A stretch of DNA of 64,000 nucleotides. Origin: Streptomyces sp. Go-475 (lineage in GTDB: Bacteria > Actinomycetota > Actinomycetes > Streptomycetales > Streptomycetaceae). The DNA is taken from assembly GCF_003330845.1 (NCBI RefSeq), contig NZ_CP026121.1, forward strand, positions 5,623,501-5,687,500, given 5' to 3'. Of this stretch, positions 19,865-28,882 are shown in pieces (position 1 is the stretch's first letter; every line of letters starts with the position of its first letter). Below the pieces are notes generated by a model that did not search any database, was not told the DNA's origin, and worked only from the letters and a program-made list of their open reading frames with translations. Made by a program: the position numbers and the translations under genes.

Positions 19865-22756
19865 TTGAGTCGTGAAACTGACACTCCGTCCTCCGGGCCC
19901 AACGGGCGCGGCGGAGCCGCCTACCCGTCGGGTACGCCGCCGTACGGGACCCCGACGGTCTCCGACGGCGGTACGGGCGCGGACCGTTCGGCCGCGCGGC
20001 CGGAGGAACGCAAGACCGAGACCACGCTGACGACCCGGATCCGGATCAACATCCCCGGGTCGCGGCCCATTCCGCCGGTGGTGGTGCGCAAGCCCGTCGC
20101 GGAAGCGGACGGCCCGGGCGACACCGACACGCGCGGTGAGGCGCCGACGGCGCCGGGCGGCACGGCGTCCCGGGGCGCGGGCACGGTCGAGTCTCCCGCC
20201 GAGTCGGCTCAGCCCGCCGAGGACAAGCCGGCCAGCGACTGGTTCGCACCCCGCAAGTCCGGCGGCGGCAAGGGCGGTCAGGGCAGCGGCTCCACCAACG
20301 GGGCCGGTCTGCCGGGCGGTTCCGGTCCGGCGGCGTCCGGTTCCGGCGCGGGCGGCCCCGGTTCCGGCGCGGGTGCGTCCGGTGGGGCACGGCCCGGTGC
20401 CGGGCGGCCCGGAGGCGTCGTCGGTTCCATGAGCGCGCCGGGCGGCTCCCGGTCCGGCGGTACCAACGGCGCGGGGCTCCCGGGCGGCGCGACCGGCGGA
20501 CCCGTCGCGCCCGGGCACGGCGGCGGCACCGGCTCCTTCGACGTCACCGAGGCACTGGCGGCCGGCCCGCTCGGCAACGGCTCGCGTCCCGCCCCGGGCA
20601 ACGGCGGCGAACCGCGCCGCGACGACCTGCCCTACTTCTCGGACAACGGCGGCGGCCAGAACGGACAGGGCGGCTACGGCGACCCGGGCGCGTCCCGCGA
20701 CTTCGCCGACCACGGCGGCCCCGGCACCCAGGGGCCGACCGGCCCGACCGGCGGCCCGGTCACCGGTGACGGCCCGATGATGCCCCCGGCCGCCGGCCCG
20801 GGCGCGCCCGACGGCTTCCCGGGGCAGAACGGCCAGGGCGGTTACACCGAGCGCGGTCCGGGTGGTCCCGGTCGTCCGGGTGCCTTCGGCGAGCCGGGTG
20901 GTCCCGGTGGGCCTGGCGGCTTCGGGGAGCCGGGTGGTCCCGGCGGCCCCGGTGCTTTCAACGAGCCGGGCGGTCCGGGTGGCCCCGGCGGGCCTGGCGC
21001 CTTCAGTGAGCCCGGCGGCCCCGGTGCTTTCAACGAGCCGGGCGGTCCGGGTGGCCCCGGCGGGCCTGGCGCCTTCGGTGAGCCCGGCGGCCCCGGTGCC
21101 TTCAACGAGCCGGGTGGCCCCGGTCGTCCGGGTGCTTTCAACGAGCCCGGTGGTCCCGGCGCTCCGGGCGGCCCCGGTGGATACAACGAGCGCGGCGGTC
21201 CCGGTGGCTCCGGCGGCCCTGGCGCCTTCGGCGGCCCCGGAGGCCCGGGTGGTCCGGGTGGCCCCGGCGCCCCTGGCACGTCCGGCGCTCCCAGCGCCTT
21301 CACCGACCCCGGCCGCCCGGGAGCCCCCGGTGCCCCCGCCGGTCCGGGCGCCATAGGCGGCCCCGGTGGCCCGGGCGCACCCGGCAGCCCCGCCGGCGCG
21401 GGAGGCCCTGGCGGCCCCGCGGCCACGGGCAGCCACCCCACCGTCGGCGGCCCCGCGGGCCCTGGTGCCCCCGGTGGCCCGGGCGGTCCCGCGCGCCCCG
21501 GGGGCGGCGCCCCCACCGGCCCCGGCGCCGCAGGCCAGGGCGCCGCAGGCCAGAGCGGTGGCATGAGTGATGACACCGCCATCCTCACTCCGCAGAAGCC
21601 GGCCCCCGAGCCGCCGGACGGTCAGGGCTACGCCCCCCGCCACGACAACGTCTCCGGGCACACCGTCACCAGCGGCATCCCCGTCGTACCGCCCGGCACG
21701 GCCTCGCCGTTCGGCCCGGGCGCGCCCGGCGACGGCCCGGTGCCGCACACGGCCCCGAAGCTGCCCGAGCCGGTCTCGCCGCCCCCGGCGAGTTCCGCGA
21801 AGGCGCCCAAGAAGAAGGGGCGCAGCAAGCTCGTGCTGCTCGCCGCCGGCGTGGTCGTCCTGGCCGGTGGCGTCTACGGCGCCGGCCTGCTGATGAACCG
21901 CACCGACGTGCCCAAGGGCACCACCGTGCTCGGCGTCGACATCGGCGGCGGCACCCGCGACGACGCGGTCAAGAAGCTCGACAAGGCCTTCGACGACCGC
22001 GTCGGCAAGGAGCTGAAGCTGTCGGTGGGCGGCAAGACCGTCGTCCTCGACCCGGACAACGCGGGCCTCCAGTTCGACATGGACGCCACGGCCGACGCGG
22101 CGGCGAAGAGCGACTACAACCCGGTCTCCGTGATCGGCTCGCTGTTCGGCAACCACCGGGTCGTCACGCCCGTCATGCCCGTCGACGAGGAGAAGCTGCA
22201 CGCCTCCCTGGAGAACGCCGCGGGCGGCTCGGGCGCCTCGACCGACGGCACGATCAAGTTCGAGGGCGGCAAGGCCGTCCCCGTCTACGGCAAGCCGGGC
22301 AAGGGCGTCGACCTCGCCCGGTCGACCAAGGCGGTGGAGGAGGCGTACCGCACCCAGGTGGAGACCGGCGCGGCGGGCACGGTGAACCTGCCGACCACCA
22401 CCCGGCAGCCGAGTGTCTCGAACGCCGAGGTCGACCGGGTGCTGAAGGAGATCGCGCAGCCCGCGATGTCCGACCTCGTCACCGTCCGCACCGACGCGGC
22501 CCACAGCATCGACTTCGGCCGGCTGTCGCTGCCGAAGATCCTGAGCTTCAAGGCCGTCGACGGCAAACTGGTGGACACGTACAACCTCAAGGCGCTCCAG
22601 GAGGCCTACGGCACGACCTTCGTGGGCGTGAAGATCGAGGGCGCGAGCGGCAAGAGGGACGTCACACCGCAGGACGTCGTCGCGGCACTGCGCAAGGCCC
22701 TGCGCGGCAAGACGCCCGCGGAGCGCGTCGGAGTCATCGACACCAAGCCCAACTGA
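19865..22756 (+). CDS. Membrane-anchored protein with collagen-like repeat and peptidoglycan-binding-like (YoaR/PG_binding_4) domain
   Basis: A 963-residue protein from a TTG start with GGGAG upstream. Residues about 1-320 are disordered and Gly/Pro/Ser-rich. About 320-565 are a Gly-Pro-rich collagen-like array built from [16 protein letters not shown] units. A basic stretch [10 protein letters not shown] precedes one transmembrane helix ([21 protein letters not shown], about 655-675), which puts the array in the cytoplasm and the C-terminus outside. The exterior (about 300 residues, from [14 protein letters not shown] on) has two YoaR-type peptidoglycan-binding-like repeats. It lacks the L,D-transpeptidase domain often attached to them. 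Role unknown; a wall-linked structural or sensing function is an inference. Confidence 0.82.
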   Translation: MSRETDTPSSGPNGRGGAAYPSGTPPYGTPTVSDGGTGADRSAARPEERKTETTLTTRIRINIPGSRPIPPVVVRKPVAEADGPGDTDTRGEAPTAPGGTASRGAGTVESPAESAQPAEDKPASDWFAPRKSGGGKGGQGSGSTNGAGLPGGSGPAASGSGAGGPGSGAGASGGARPGAGRPGGVVGSMSAPGGSRSGGTNGAGLPGGATGGPVAPGHGGGTGSFDVTEALAAGPLGNGSRPAPGNGGEPRRDDLPYFSDNGGGQNGQGGYGDPGASRDFADHGGPGTQGPTGPTGGPVTGDGPMMPPAAGPGAPDGFPGQNGQGGYTERGPGGPGRPGAFGEPGGPGGPGGFGEPGGPGGPGAFNEPGGPGGPGGPGAFSEPGGPGAFNEPGGPGGPGGPGAFGEPGGPGAFNEPGGPGRPGAFNEPGGPGAPGGPGGYNERGGPGGSGGPGAFGGPGGPGGPGGPGAPGTSGAPSAFTDPGRPGAPGAPAGPGAIGGPGGPGAPGSPAGAGGPGGPAATGSHPTVGGPAGPGAPGGPGGPARPGGGAPTGPGAAGQGAAGQSGGMSDDTAILTPQKPAPEPPDGQGYAPRHDNVSGHTVTSGIPVVPPGTASPFGPGAPGDGPVPHTAPKLPEPVSPPPASSAKAPKKKGRSKLVLLAAGVVVLAGGVYGAGLLMNRTDVPKGTTVLGVDIGGGTRDDAVKKLDKAFDDRVGKELKLSVGGKTVVLDPDNAGLQFDMDATADAAAKSDYNPVSVIGSLFGNHRVVTPVMPVDEEKLHASLENAAGGSGASTDGTIKFEGGKAVPVYGKPGKGVDLARSTKAVEEAYRTQVETGAAGTVNLPTTTRQPSVSNAEVDRVLKEIAQPAMSDLVTVRTDAAHSIDFGRLSLPKILSFKAVDGKLVDTYNLKALQEAYGTTFVGVKIEGASGKRDVTPQDVVAALRKALRGKTPAERVGVIDTKPN
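20840..21330 (+). repeat. Collagen-like tandem repeats in coding sequence
   Basis: The coding repeat reads GlyGlyPro in short runs separated by [14 protein letters not shown] or AFSEPGG units. Individual units of about 30-60 nt recur with few mismatches. Length variation between strains is expected. Confidence 0.8.
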
Positions 22757-22776
22757 CCTCCGGCCGCCCGTCGTAC

Positions 22777-22809
22777 GAGAGCCCCCGCCCGGTGAAGGCG
22801 GGGGCTCTC
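22777..22809 (+). terminator. Terminator after the collagen-like gene
   Basis: A 13-bp perfect stem (22777-22789 with 22797-22809) and a 7-nt loop begin 20 nt after the stop codon. Confidence 0.88.
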
Positions 22810-22899
22810 CTCGTCACCCGGCGGGCATGACACCTGTCACACGGCACTCCGGACGCCCGACACTGCCCCCGTCGGCGGGCCCGAAGCCACGATGGCCGT

Positions 22900-23811
22900 A
22901 TGACAACGACAGCCTCGGTAGTCGCCTTCGACCAGGTGAGCAAGGCATACGACGCGGTCCGGGCAGTGGACGCACTGACCCTGACCCTGCGCCCGGGGGA
23001 GACCGTGGCGCTGCTGGGTCCCAACGGCGCCGGCAAGTCCACCACCCTCGACCTGCTGCTCGGCCTGAAGAACCCGGACAGCGGCACGGTCCGGCTCTTC
23101 GGCACCAGCCCCCGGCAGGCCATCGTCGCCGGGCGCGTGGGCGCCATGCTGCAGAGCGGCGGGCTGATGGACGAGGTGACGGTCGCCGAACTCGTGCGGC
23201 TCGCCTGCGCCCTGCACCCCAGGCCGTACCAGCCCTCCGAGGTCCTGGCCCGCGCGGGCATCGCGCAGATCGCCGACCGCAAGGTCCACAAGCTCTCCGG
23301 CGGCCAGGCCCAGCGCGTCCGCTTCGCCCTGGCCACCGCGGGCGACAGCGATCTCATCGTGCTGGACGAGCCCACCACCGGCATGGACGTCACCACCCGT
23401 CACGCCTTCTGGGCCACCATGCGCGAGCAGGCCGACCAGGGCCGGACCGTCCTCTTCGCCACCCACTACCTCGAAGAGGCCGACGCGATCGCCGACCGGG
23501 TCCTCGTCCTGCACCGCGGCCGGCTCCTCGCCGACGGCACGGCCTCCGAGATCAAGGCCAAGGCCGGCGTCCGCCGCGTCTCCTTCGACCTGGCGGACCC
23601 GATCGACGAGCCCGCGCTGCGCGCCCTGCCCTTCCTGACCTCCCTGACGGTCTCCGGCCGGACCGTCCGCATCCAGTCCGCCGACGCCGACGCCACCGTC
23701 CACGCGCTGTACGGCCTCGGCCTCCACCCCCGCAACCTGGAGGTCGCCGGACTCGGCCTGGAGCAGGCCTTCGTCGCCCTCACCACCGCCGAGGAGGCGA
23801 AGTCGAAGTGA
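22900..23811 (+). CDS. ABC transporter ATP-binding protein (DrrA/CcmA-like exporter type)
   Basis: A 303-residue ATPase of an ABC-2-type exporter. Walker A is GPNGAGKST (about residues 40-48), the signature is LSGGQAQR, Walker B is LIVLDEPTTGMDV, and the switch region is ATHYLEEAD. A C-terminal regulatory tail of about 80 residues is typical of drug or antibiotic exporters. The stop overlaps the permease gene (GTGA). There is no Shine-Dalgarno; CACGAT ends 6 nt before the ATG, a weaker candidate for the leaderless arrangement seen elsewhere here. Confidence 0.93.
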   Translation: MTTTASVVAFDQVSKAYDAVRAVDALTLTLRPGETVALLGPNGAGKSTTLDLLLGLKNPDSGTVRLFGTSPRQAIVAGRVGAMLQSGGLMDEVTVAELVRLACALHPRPYQPSEVLARAGIAQIADRKVHKLSGGQAQRVRFALATAGDSDLIVLDEPTTGMDVTTRHAFWATMREQADQGRTVLFATHYLEEADAIADRVLVLHRGRLLADGTASEIKAKAGVRRVSFDLADPIDEPALRALPFLTSLTVSGRTVRIQSADADATVHALYGLGLHPRNLEVAGLGLEQAFVALTTAEEAKSK

Positions 23812-24548
23812 ACAGCCTGATCAAGCTGGAACTCACCCGCGCCCTGCGCAACCGCAAGTTCCTGTTCTTCTCGGTGATCTACCCGTCGGTGCTGTTCCTG
23901 ATCATCGCCGGCAACGCCGACAGCACCACGAAGGTCCCCGGCACCGGCCTCACCCTCCCGACCTACATGATGGTCTCGATGGCCTCCTTCGGCGCCCTCA
24001 CCGCCGTCCTCATGGGCAACAGTGAGCGCATCGCCAAGGAGCGCGAGGGCGGCTGGGTGCGGCAGCTGCGCCTGACCGCGCTGCCCGGCCGCGGCTACGT
24101 CCTCGCCAAGACCGCGAGCGCCGCCGTCGTGAGCCTGCCGTCCATCGTCATCGTCTTCGTCGTCGCGGCGGCCGTGAAGGACGTGACCCTGGACGCCTGG
24201 CAGTGGCTCGCCCTCACCGGCGCGATCTGGGCCGGCAGCCTCGTCTTCGCCGCGCTCGGCGTCGCCATCGGCTACCTGGCCAGCGGGGACGCGGTCCGCC
24301 CGATCACGATGATCACCTACTTCGGCCTGTCGATGCTCGGCGGCCTGTGGATGCCCACGACCACGTTCCCCGGCTGGCTGCAGGACATCGCGAAGTGGCT
24401 GCCCACGCACGCGTACGCTGCCCTCGGGCAGGCCATCGAGCAGAGCCGCGCCCCGCACGTCCGGGACCTCGCCGTCCTGGTGGTGTCGTTCGCCCTGTTC
24501 GCGGGCGGCGCGGCCTGGCTGTACCGGAAGGACACCTTGAAGGCGTGA
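23808..24548 (+). CDS. ABC-2 type permease
   Basis: Membrane partner of the preceding ATPase, 246 residues with about six helices. The cytoplasmic N-terminus (MNSLIKLELTRALRNRKFLFF) is typical of ABC-2 permeases, and a GGLWMPTTTFPGWLQDIAKWLPTHAY segment between the last helices is a family hallmark. It starts at a GTG overlapping the ATPase stop and ends overlapping the histidine kinase gene. The operon form (ATPase, permease, kinase, regulator) suggests an exporter controlled by its own sensor. Confidence 0.92.
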   Translation: MNSLIKLELTRALRNRKFLFFSVIYPSVLFLIIAGNADSTTKVPGTGLTLPTYMMVSMASFGALTAVLMGNSERIAKEREGGWVRQLRLTALPGRGYVLAKTASAAVVSLPSIVIVFVVAAAVKDVTLDAWQWLALTGAIWAGSLVFAALGVAIGYLASGDAVRPITMITYFGLSMLGGLWMPTTTFPGWLQDIAKWLPTHAYAALGQAIEQSRAPHVRDLAVLVVSFALFAGGAAWLYRKDTLKA

Positions 24549-25711
24549 GCGGCGTAGGGGTCGGTATCGGGCAGCGCCCGGTGAACCGCAGACAGCGGGT
24601 CGTGAAGTCGCTCTGGACGGGCATCTGGCTGGTCTACCTGAGCGCTCCCGTCACCGACCTGCTGCACGGCGGTCACGGCACGGGCGTGCGGATCCTCGGC
24701 TGGCTGGGCCTGGCCGCGTTCGTCACCTGGTACATGCTGCTGGTCTTCCGCACGGGACGCGGCGAGCGCAACCCCGTGGTGCTCGGCTCGCTCGGGGTGC
24801 TCGCCGCCCAGTCCACGCTGCTCGCCCTCACCCTCGGCCGCGAGTGGCTGGTGCTCTTCGTGTACGTGTCGATCGCGTCCGGCGCGGCCCTGCCCCCGCG
24901 CCTGGCCCGCTGGACGATCCCGGCCGCGTGCGCGCTGCTGACCGCCGTCGCGTTCGCCACGCACGACGGGCTTGGGTACCTTTCCGGCCTGCTCATCCCG
25001 GCCCTCCTCGGCGGCTTCGCGATGACCGGCGTACGCGAACTCGTCCGGACGACCATCGCGCTGCGCGAGGCCCGCGCGACCGTCGCCCAGCTCGCCGCCA
25101 ACGAGGAGCGCCTGCGCCTGGCCAGGGACCTGCACGACCTGCTCGGCCACTCCCTGTCCCTGATCACGCTGAAGAGCGAGCTGGCCGGCCGGATGCTGCC
25201 CGGCCAGCCCGAGAAGGCGGCCCAGCAGGTCGCCGACATCGAGCAGGTCAGCCGCCAGGCCCTGGTCGACGTGCGCGAGGCCGTCACCGGCTACCGCCGC
25301 CCCCGCCTGAACGCCGAACTCGCCGGTGCCCGGGTCGCCCTCGCCGCGGCGGGCGTCACCGCCGAGCTGCCCGTCGAGCCCGGCCTCACCGGCGTCCCCG
25401 AGGAGAGCGAGTCCGCCCTCGCCTGGGCCCTGCGCGAGGCGGTCACCAACGTCGTACGGCACAGCGGCGCCCGCCGCTGCACGGTGGAGCTGCTGCGTCG
25501 CCAGACCCTCGACGGCCCGATGCTCGAACTCACCGTCGAGGACAACGGCTCCGGCGGCCCGGGCGACGGCCACGGCAACGGCCTCACGGGCCTCGCCGAA
25601 CGCCTCGCCACGGCGGGCGGCACCCTGGAGGCGGGCCCGCTCAAGCGCGGCTTCCGCCTGGTCGCTCGCGTCCCCGCGGCCGGTGCGGCGGACGTAGGAT
25701 CCCCGGCATGA
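24545..25711 (+). CDS. Sensor histidine kinase (NarL-type, HisKA_3)
   Basis: A membrane sensor kinase of 388 residues. Roughly five N-terminal helices (residues 25-165) lead to the dimerisation/phosphoacceptor helix with the His in RLRLARDLHDLLGHSLS, then a HATPase_c domain with the N-box LREAVTNVVRHSGA and the G-box VEDNGSGGPGDGHGNGLTGLAERL. The short membrane sensor without a large external loop suits detection of a signal in or near the membrane, as in DesK or LiaS. It overlaps its neighbours by 4 nt at both ends. Confidence 0.93.
   Translation: MSGVGVGIGQRPVNRRQRVVKSLWTGIWLVYLSAPVTDLLHGGHGTGVRILGWLGLAAFVTWYMLLVFRTGRGERNPVVLGSLGVLAAQSTLLALTLGREWLVLFVYVSIASGAALPPRLARWTIPAACALLTAVAFATHDGLGYLSGLLIPALLGGFAMTGVRELVRTTIALREARATVAQLAANEERLRLARDLHDLLGHSLSLITLKSELAGRMLPGQPEKAAQQVADIEQVSRQALVDVREAVTGYRRPRLNAELAGARVALAAAGVTAELPVEPGLTGVPEESESALAWALREAVTNVVRHSGARRCTVELLRRQTLDGPMLELTVEDNGSGGPGDGHGNGLTGLAERLATAGGTLEAGPLKRGFRLVARVPAAGAADVGSPA
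25695..25700 (+). promoter_or_regulatory. -10 element of possible internal leaderless promoter (response regulator)
   Basis: TAGGAT lies inside the 3' end of the kinase gene, 7 nt before the regulator's ATG, which has no Shine-Dalgarno. It would let the regulator be made independently of the operon. Confidence 0.5.
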
Positions 25712-26322
25712 GCCGCACGATCAAGGTCCTGCTCGCCGAGGACCAGTCGATGGTCCGCGAGGCCCTGGCCGCCCTGCTCGGCCTGGAGGAGGACATCGAG
25801 GTCGTCGCCCAGGTGGCCCGCGGCGACGAGGTCCTGCCGGCGGCCCGGGCCCACGCCGTCGACGTGGCGCTCCTGGACATCGAGATGCCCGGCGCGACGG
25901 GCATCGAGGCCGCGGCGCGCCTCCACGCGGAACTCCCCGCCGTGAAGCTGGTCATCCTCACCACCTTCGGCCGCCCCGGCTACCTGCGCAGCGCCATGGA
26001 GTCCGGCGCCGACGCCTTCCTGGTCAAGGACGCCCCCGCCGCCCAGCTGGCCGAGGCGATCCGCAAGGTCCTCACCGGCGAACGCGTCATCGACCCGACG
26101 CTCGCGGCAGCGGCCCTGGCGGAGGGCGCCAACCCGCTGACGGACCGCGAGCGCGAGGTCCTCCGCGCGGCAGCCGACGGCTCCACCAACGCGGAACTCG
26201 CGGCAGCCCTCCACCTCTCCCAGGGCACGGTCCGCAACTACCTCTCCACGGCCATCCAGAAACTGGCGGTGAGAAACCGAACGGAGGCGGCCCGGGTGGC
26301 ACGCGAAAAGGGGTGGCTGTAG
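25708..26322 (+). CDS. Response regulator, NarL/LuxR family
   Basis: Cytoplasmic transcription factor of 204 residues paired with the adjacent kinase. The receiver domain (1-120) has the acidic pair in LLAEDQS, the phospho-acceptor Asp in VALLDIEMPG, the Thr in ILTTFGR and the Lys in LVKDAP. A linker leads to a LuxR-type HTH (about 140-200: LTDREREVLRAAADGSTNAELAAALHLSQGTVRNYLS). The likely target is the exporter operon itself (inference from linkage). Confidence 0.94.
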   Translation: MSRTIKVLLAEDQSMVREALAALLGLEEDIEVVAQVARGDEVLPAARAHAVDVALLDIEMPGATGIEAAARLHAELPAVKLVILTTFGRPGYLRSAMESGADAFLVKDAPAAQLAEAIRKVLTGERVIDPTLAAAALAEGANPLTDREREVLRAAADGSTNAELAAALHLSQGTVRNYLSTAIQKLAVRNRTEAARVAREKGWL

Positions 26323-26325
26323 CGC

Positions 26326-26375
26326 TTTTGGGGGCGCGGGGAACTGCGCGACCAGCCACGACGCACCCGCACCCG
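26326..26375 (+). repeat. Dispersed intergenic repeat, forward copy
   Basis: Contains the 20-nt core GGGGCGCGGGGAACTGCGCG at 26331-26350, followed by ACCAGCCACGACGCACCCGC. The same core occurs inverted at 43949-43968. It lies between the stops of two convergent genes. Confidence 0.7.
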
Positions 26376-26407
26376 CGATCCCACACGCGCCGCTACGGCG
26401 AGGGGCG

Positions 26408-27259
26408 TCAGTTGAGCATCGCCCTGGCCGCCAAAGCCTCCCCCCGCACCCGCTCACCCGCGGCCTCGTCCACGGCCCCCACCACCTCCGCATAGGCCTC
26501 CAACTCCGAGGCCCCACCCAGAAAATCCCCCCGCCGCACCAGCAACCGCGCCCGCTCGTACCGCAACCGCGCCGGATGCGACGGCAGCAGCAGCGACAAC
26601 TCGACCGCCCACAACGCCACATCCGACCGCTCGGGCCGGGCCGCCGCCCACGCCCGCACGTTGTTCAGGATCCGCAGCACCACGTCCAGCGGATCGGCCG
26701 GCCGCAGCATCGCCGCGTCCAGCCGCGCCCCCGTCGCCCCGGCCACCAGCAACTCCGCGTCGGCCCCGGTCAGCACCCGCCCCCCGTCGAACGGGTCCGC
26801 CAGCACCTGCTCCTCCTCGGGCCCGAACCCGACCACGAAGTGCCCCGGCAGAGCCACCCCGTACACCGGCGCCCCCGCCCGCCGGGCCACCTCCATCCAC
26901 ACCACCGACAGCAGGATCGGCAACCCCCTGCGCCGCAGCAGCACCTCGTGCAACAGCGAGGACTCCAGCCGCTGGTAGTCGGACGGCGTGCCGTGGAAGC
27001 CCATCCGCTCACCGAGCAGCTCCCGCAGGGCGACCGCCCAGGCCCGCGGCCCGCCCGGCCGGTACGGCAGCAGCCCGGCCAGCCGGTCCAGCTCGACCTG
27101 CGCGGCGTCGATGCCCGCCTCGTCCAGCGCCCCGTCCGCCTCCGCGCCCACCAGCAGGCACAGCGCCGACAGGTCGGGCCGCTCGGACCGGGCCTCTTCG
27201 GCGAACCGCCGCCGCAGCTCGGCGGAACGCTCCGGGGGCGGGGGAAACGGGGGACGCAT
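26408..27259 (-). CDS. SirB1-type transglutaminase-like / TPR protein
   Basis: A 283-residue protein with the transglutaminase-like SirB1 N-terminal domain. The first part (ELRRRFAEEARSERPDLSALCLLVGAEADG) and the core block (RRGLPILLSVVWMEVARRAGAPVYGVALPGHFVVGF) match the family. The C-terminal half is helical, TPR-like (SHPARLRYERARLLVRRGDF). The Cys of a true transglutaminase is not evident in the core block, so it is probably non-catalytic. I chose the ATG at 27259; a GTG at 27280 is possible. It follows the GNAT gene by 30 nt in the same direction. Confidence 0.83.
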   Translation of the reverse strand: MRPPFPPPPERSAELRRRFAEEARSERPDLSALCLLVGAEADGALDEAGIDAAQVELDRLAGLLPYRPGGPRAWAVALRELLGERMGFHGTPSDYQRLESSLLHEVLLRRRGLPILLSVVWMEVARRAGAPVYGVALPGHFVVGFGPEEEQVLADPFDGGRVLTGADAELLVAGATGARLDAAMLRPADPLDVVLRILNNVRAWAAARPERSDVALWAVELSLLLPSHPARLRYERARLLVRRGDFLGGASELEAYAEVVGAVDEAAGERVRGEALAARAMLN

Positions 27260-27289
27260 GGCTGGCTCGTGCCCTCTCACGACGATCGA

Positions 27290-28297
27290 CTACCGGCCGG
27301 TGCCGTCGGCGTCCGGCGCCCGGTAGTGGTGGTAGGCGTGGTGCGCCGCGAAGCCCATCCCGGCGTACAGCGCCCGCGCTCCCGCGTTGTCGGTCTCCAC
27401 CTGGAGCCAGGCGGCCGACGCGCCCTCGTCGAGCGCCCGCCGGGCCAGCGCGGCCATGACGGCCGTACCGAGCCCCTGGCGCCGCAGCGCCGGGTCGACC
27501 TCGACGGCGGCGAACCCGGCCCACCGCCCGTCGACCACGCACCGCCCGATGGCGGCCGGCTCCGCGGGCCCGGGCACGGTCGCGAACCACACCGACGGCC
27601 CGCTCCCCAGCACCCGCAGCGCCACCTCGCTCACCCCCTTGCGCCGGTACCGGGCCAGCCACGCCTCGTCGGCCTCCCGGGACAGCGCGACGCCCGCCGG
27701 GTCGAGCAGGTCGGCGACCGGCGCCAGCGGCCCCACCCACAGCTCGGCGGTCACCTCCCGCACCCAGCCCCGCTCCTCCAGCTCGGCGCAGAGCAGCTCC
27801 TGCGTGCCCTCGGCGCCGGTCGCGGTCTGGACGTAGGCGGGCAGCCCGCGCTCGCCGTACCACCGCCGGACCACGCCGAGCGCCTCGTCGAGCGGCACGC
27901 CCGGATCGCCGAGCGGCAGGACCGAATTGGCCCGGCGCGTGAAGCCGGACGCGGCCCGCAGCTCCCAGTCCCCGAGCCGCTCGCTCTCCACGGGCCGCCA
28001 GGCCCGCGCGGCGACCCGGGCCAGCTCCTCGTAGGAGGCGGCCGGACCGCGGCGACGCGCCGGGGCGGCGGGCACGATCTTGCCCGCGACCAGCGCGGAT
28101 TCCGCGATGCGGACGCTCTCGCCACTCTTCCGTGTGATCAGCAGCACACCGTTGTCCCATGATGTGAGAACTCCGACCGTATCGGTGAACTTCTCACCCG
28201 GAGGACCATGTTCGATCAAGCTCCGTACCGAGACCCGTTTGCCCACGTCAGCAGCGGTGATACGGACCTCGAGTCGCCCGGCGGCAGAGATTTCCAC
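27290..28297 (-). CDS. GNAT N-acetyltransferase with N-terminal SH3-like barrel (Rv0428c type)
   Basis: A 335-residue acetyl-CoA-dependent acyltransferase. The N-terminal 65 residues (VGKRVSVRSLIE... VGVLTSWDNGVLLITRKSGESVRI) look like a small SH3-like barrel as in Rv0428c. The C-terminal GNAT domain has the acetyl-CoA loop LRRQGLGTAVM and the closing ALYAGMGF strand. Two GNAT-like halves may be present, as the middle region (about 90-190) also has the fold's strand pattern. The start is a GTG at 28297. The substrate is unknown. Confidence 0.83.
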   Translation of the reverse strand: MEISAAGRLEVRITAADVGKRVSVRSLIEHGPPGEKFTDTVGVLTSWDNGVLLITRKSGESVRIAESALVAGKIVPAAPARRRGPAASYEELARVAARAWRPVESERLGDWELRAASGFTRRANSVLPLGDPGVPLDEALGVVRRWYGERGLPAYVQTATGAEGTQELLCAELEERGWVREVTAELWVGPLAPVADLLDPAGVALSREADEAWLARYRRKGVSEVALRVLGSGPSVWFATVPGPAEPAAIGRCVVDGRWAGFAAVEVDPALRRQGLGTAVMAALARRALDEGASAAWLQVETDNAGARALYAGMGFAAHHAYHHYRAPDADGTGR

Positions 28298-28437
28298 AGG
28301 TCAGTTCACCCCTCCTGTTCGGATCATGCCCAGGAACGGAGATACTAGGGGCGGGCATCGACGACGCCGCGCTCCCGCGCGCCAGGCGGCGGAGCCTGAG
28401 GAGGCCCGCCAGCGCCCTATCGAGGAGGAACGACAGC

Positions 28438-28758
28438 GTGACCTACGTCATCGCGCAGCCTTGTGTCGACGTCAAGGACAAGGCGTGCATCGAGGAGTGC
28501 CCGGTCGACTGCATCTACGAGGGCTCCCGGTCCTTGTACATCCACCCGGACGAATGCGTCGACTGTGGTGCCTGTGAGCCGGTCTGCCCGGTCGAGGCGA
28601 TCTTCTACGAGGACGACACTCCGGAGGAGTGGAAGGACTACTACAAGGCGAACGTCGAGTTCTTCGACGAGCTCGGTTCGCCCGGCGGGGCCAGCAAGCT
28701 GGGGCTGATCGAGCGCGACCACCCCTTCATCGCCGCGCTGCCGCCGCAGAACCAGTAA
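28438..28758 (+). CDS. fdxA: 7Fe ferredoxin
   Basis: Electron carrier of 106 residues with one [3Fe-4S] and one [4Fe-4S] cluster. The cysteine pattern is CVDVKDKACIEECPVDC followed by CVDCGACEPVCP. The C-terminal extension EEWKDYYKANVEFFDELGSPGGA is typical of the mycobacterial and Streptomyces FdxA/FdxC type. The GTG start is preceded by GAGGAGG. It lies 124 nt upstream of dapC, the same pair as fdxC-dapC in mycobacteria. The partner may be a cytochrome P450 or another oxidoreductase. Confidence 0.95.
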   Translation: MTYVIAQPCVDVKDKACIEECPVDCIYEGSRSLYIHPDECVDCGACEPVCPVEAIFYEDDTPEEWKDYYKANVEFFDELGSPGGASKLGLIERDHPFIAALPPQNQ

Positions 28759-28882
28759 GAGCGGCCCGCGCCAGCGCCGCCTCGGTCCCGTACGGCCCGA
28801 TCACCTCGTTGATCGCCGTGCGGGGCCGAGGCGTTCGCCGTGACCACCCGGCTCGTACGCACCAGAAAGTGAGCCAGCACCC

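Noticed and set aside
20840..21330. CRISPR-like array
   Set aside because: The repeats are in frame, coding and contiguous, without spacers of constant length.
19223..22504. Minus-strand open frame of 1093 codons
   Set aside because: Antisense to the collagen-like gene; its Gly/Arg/Thr-rich repeats are the complement of the Gly-Pro repeats.
22900..26322. Part of a secondary-metabolite cluster
   Set aside because: Only an exporter and a two-component system are present; no biosynthetic gene lies nearby.
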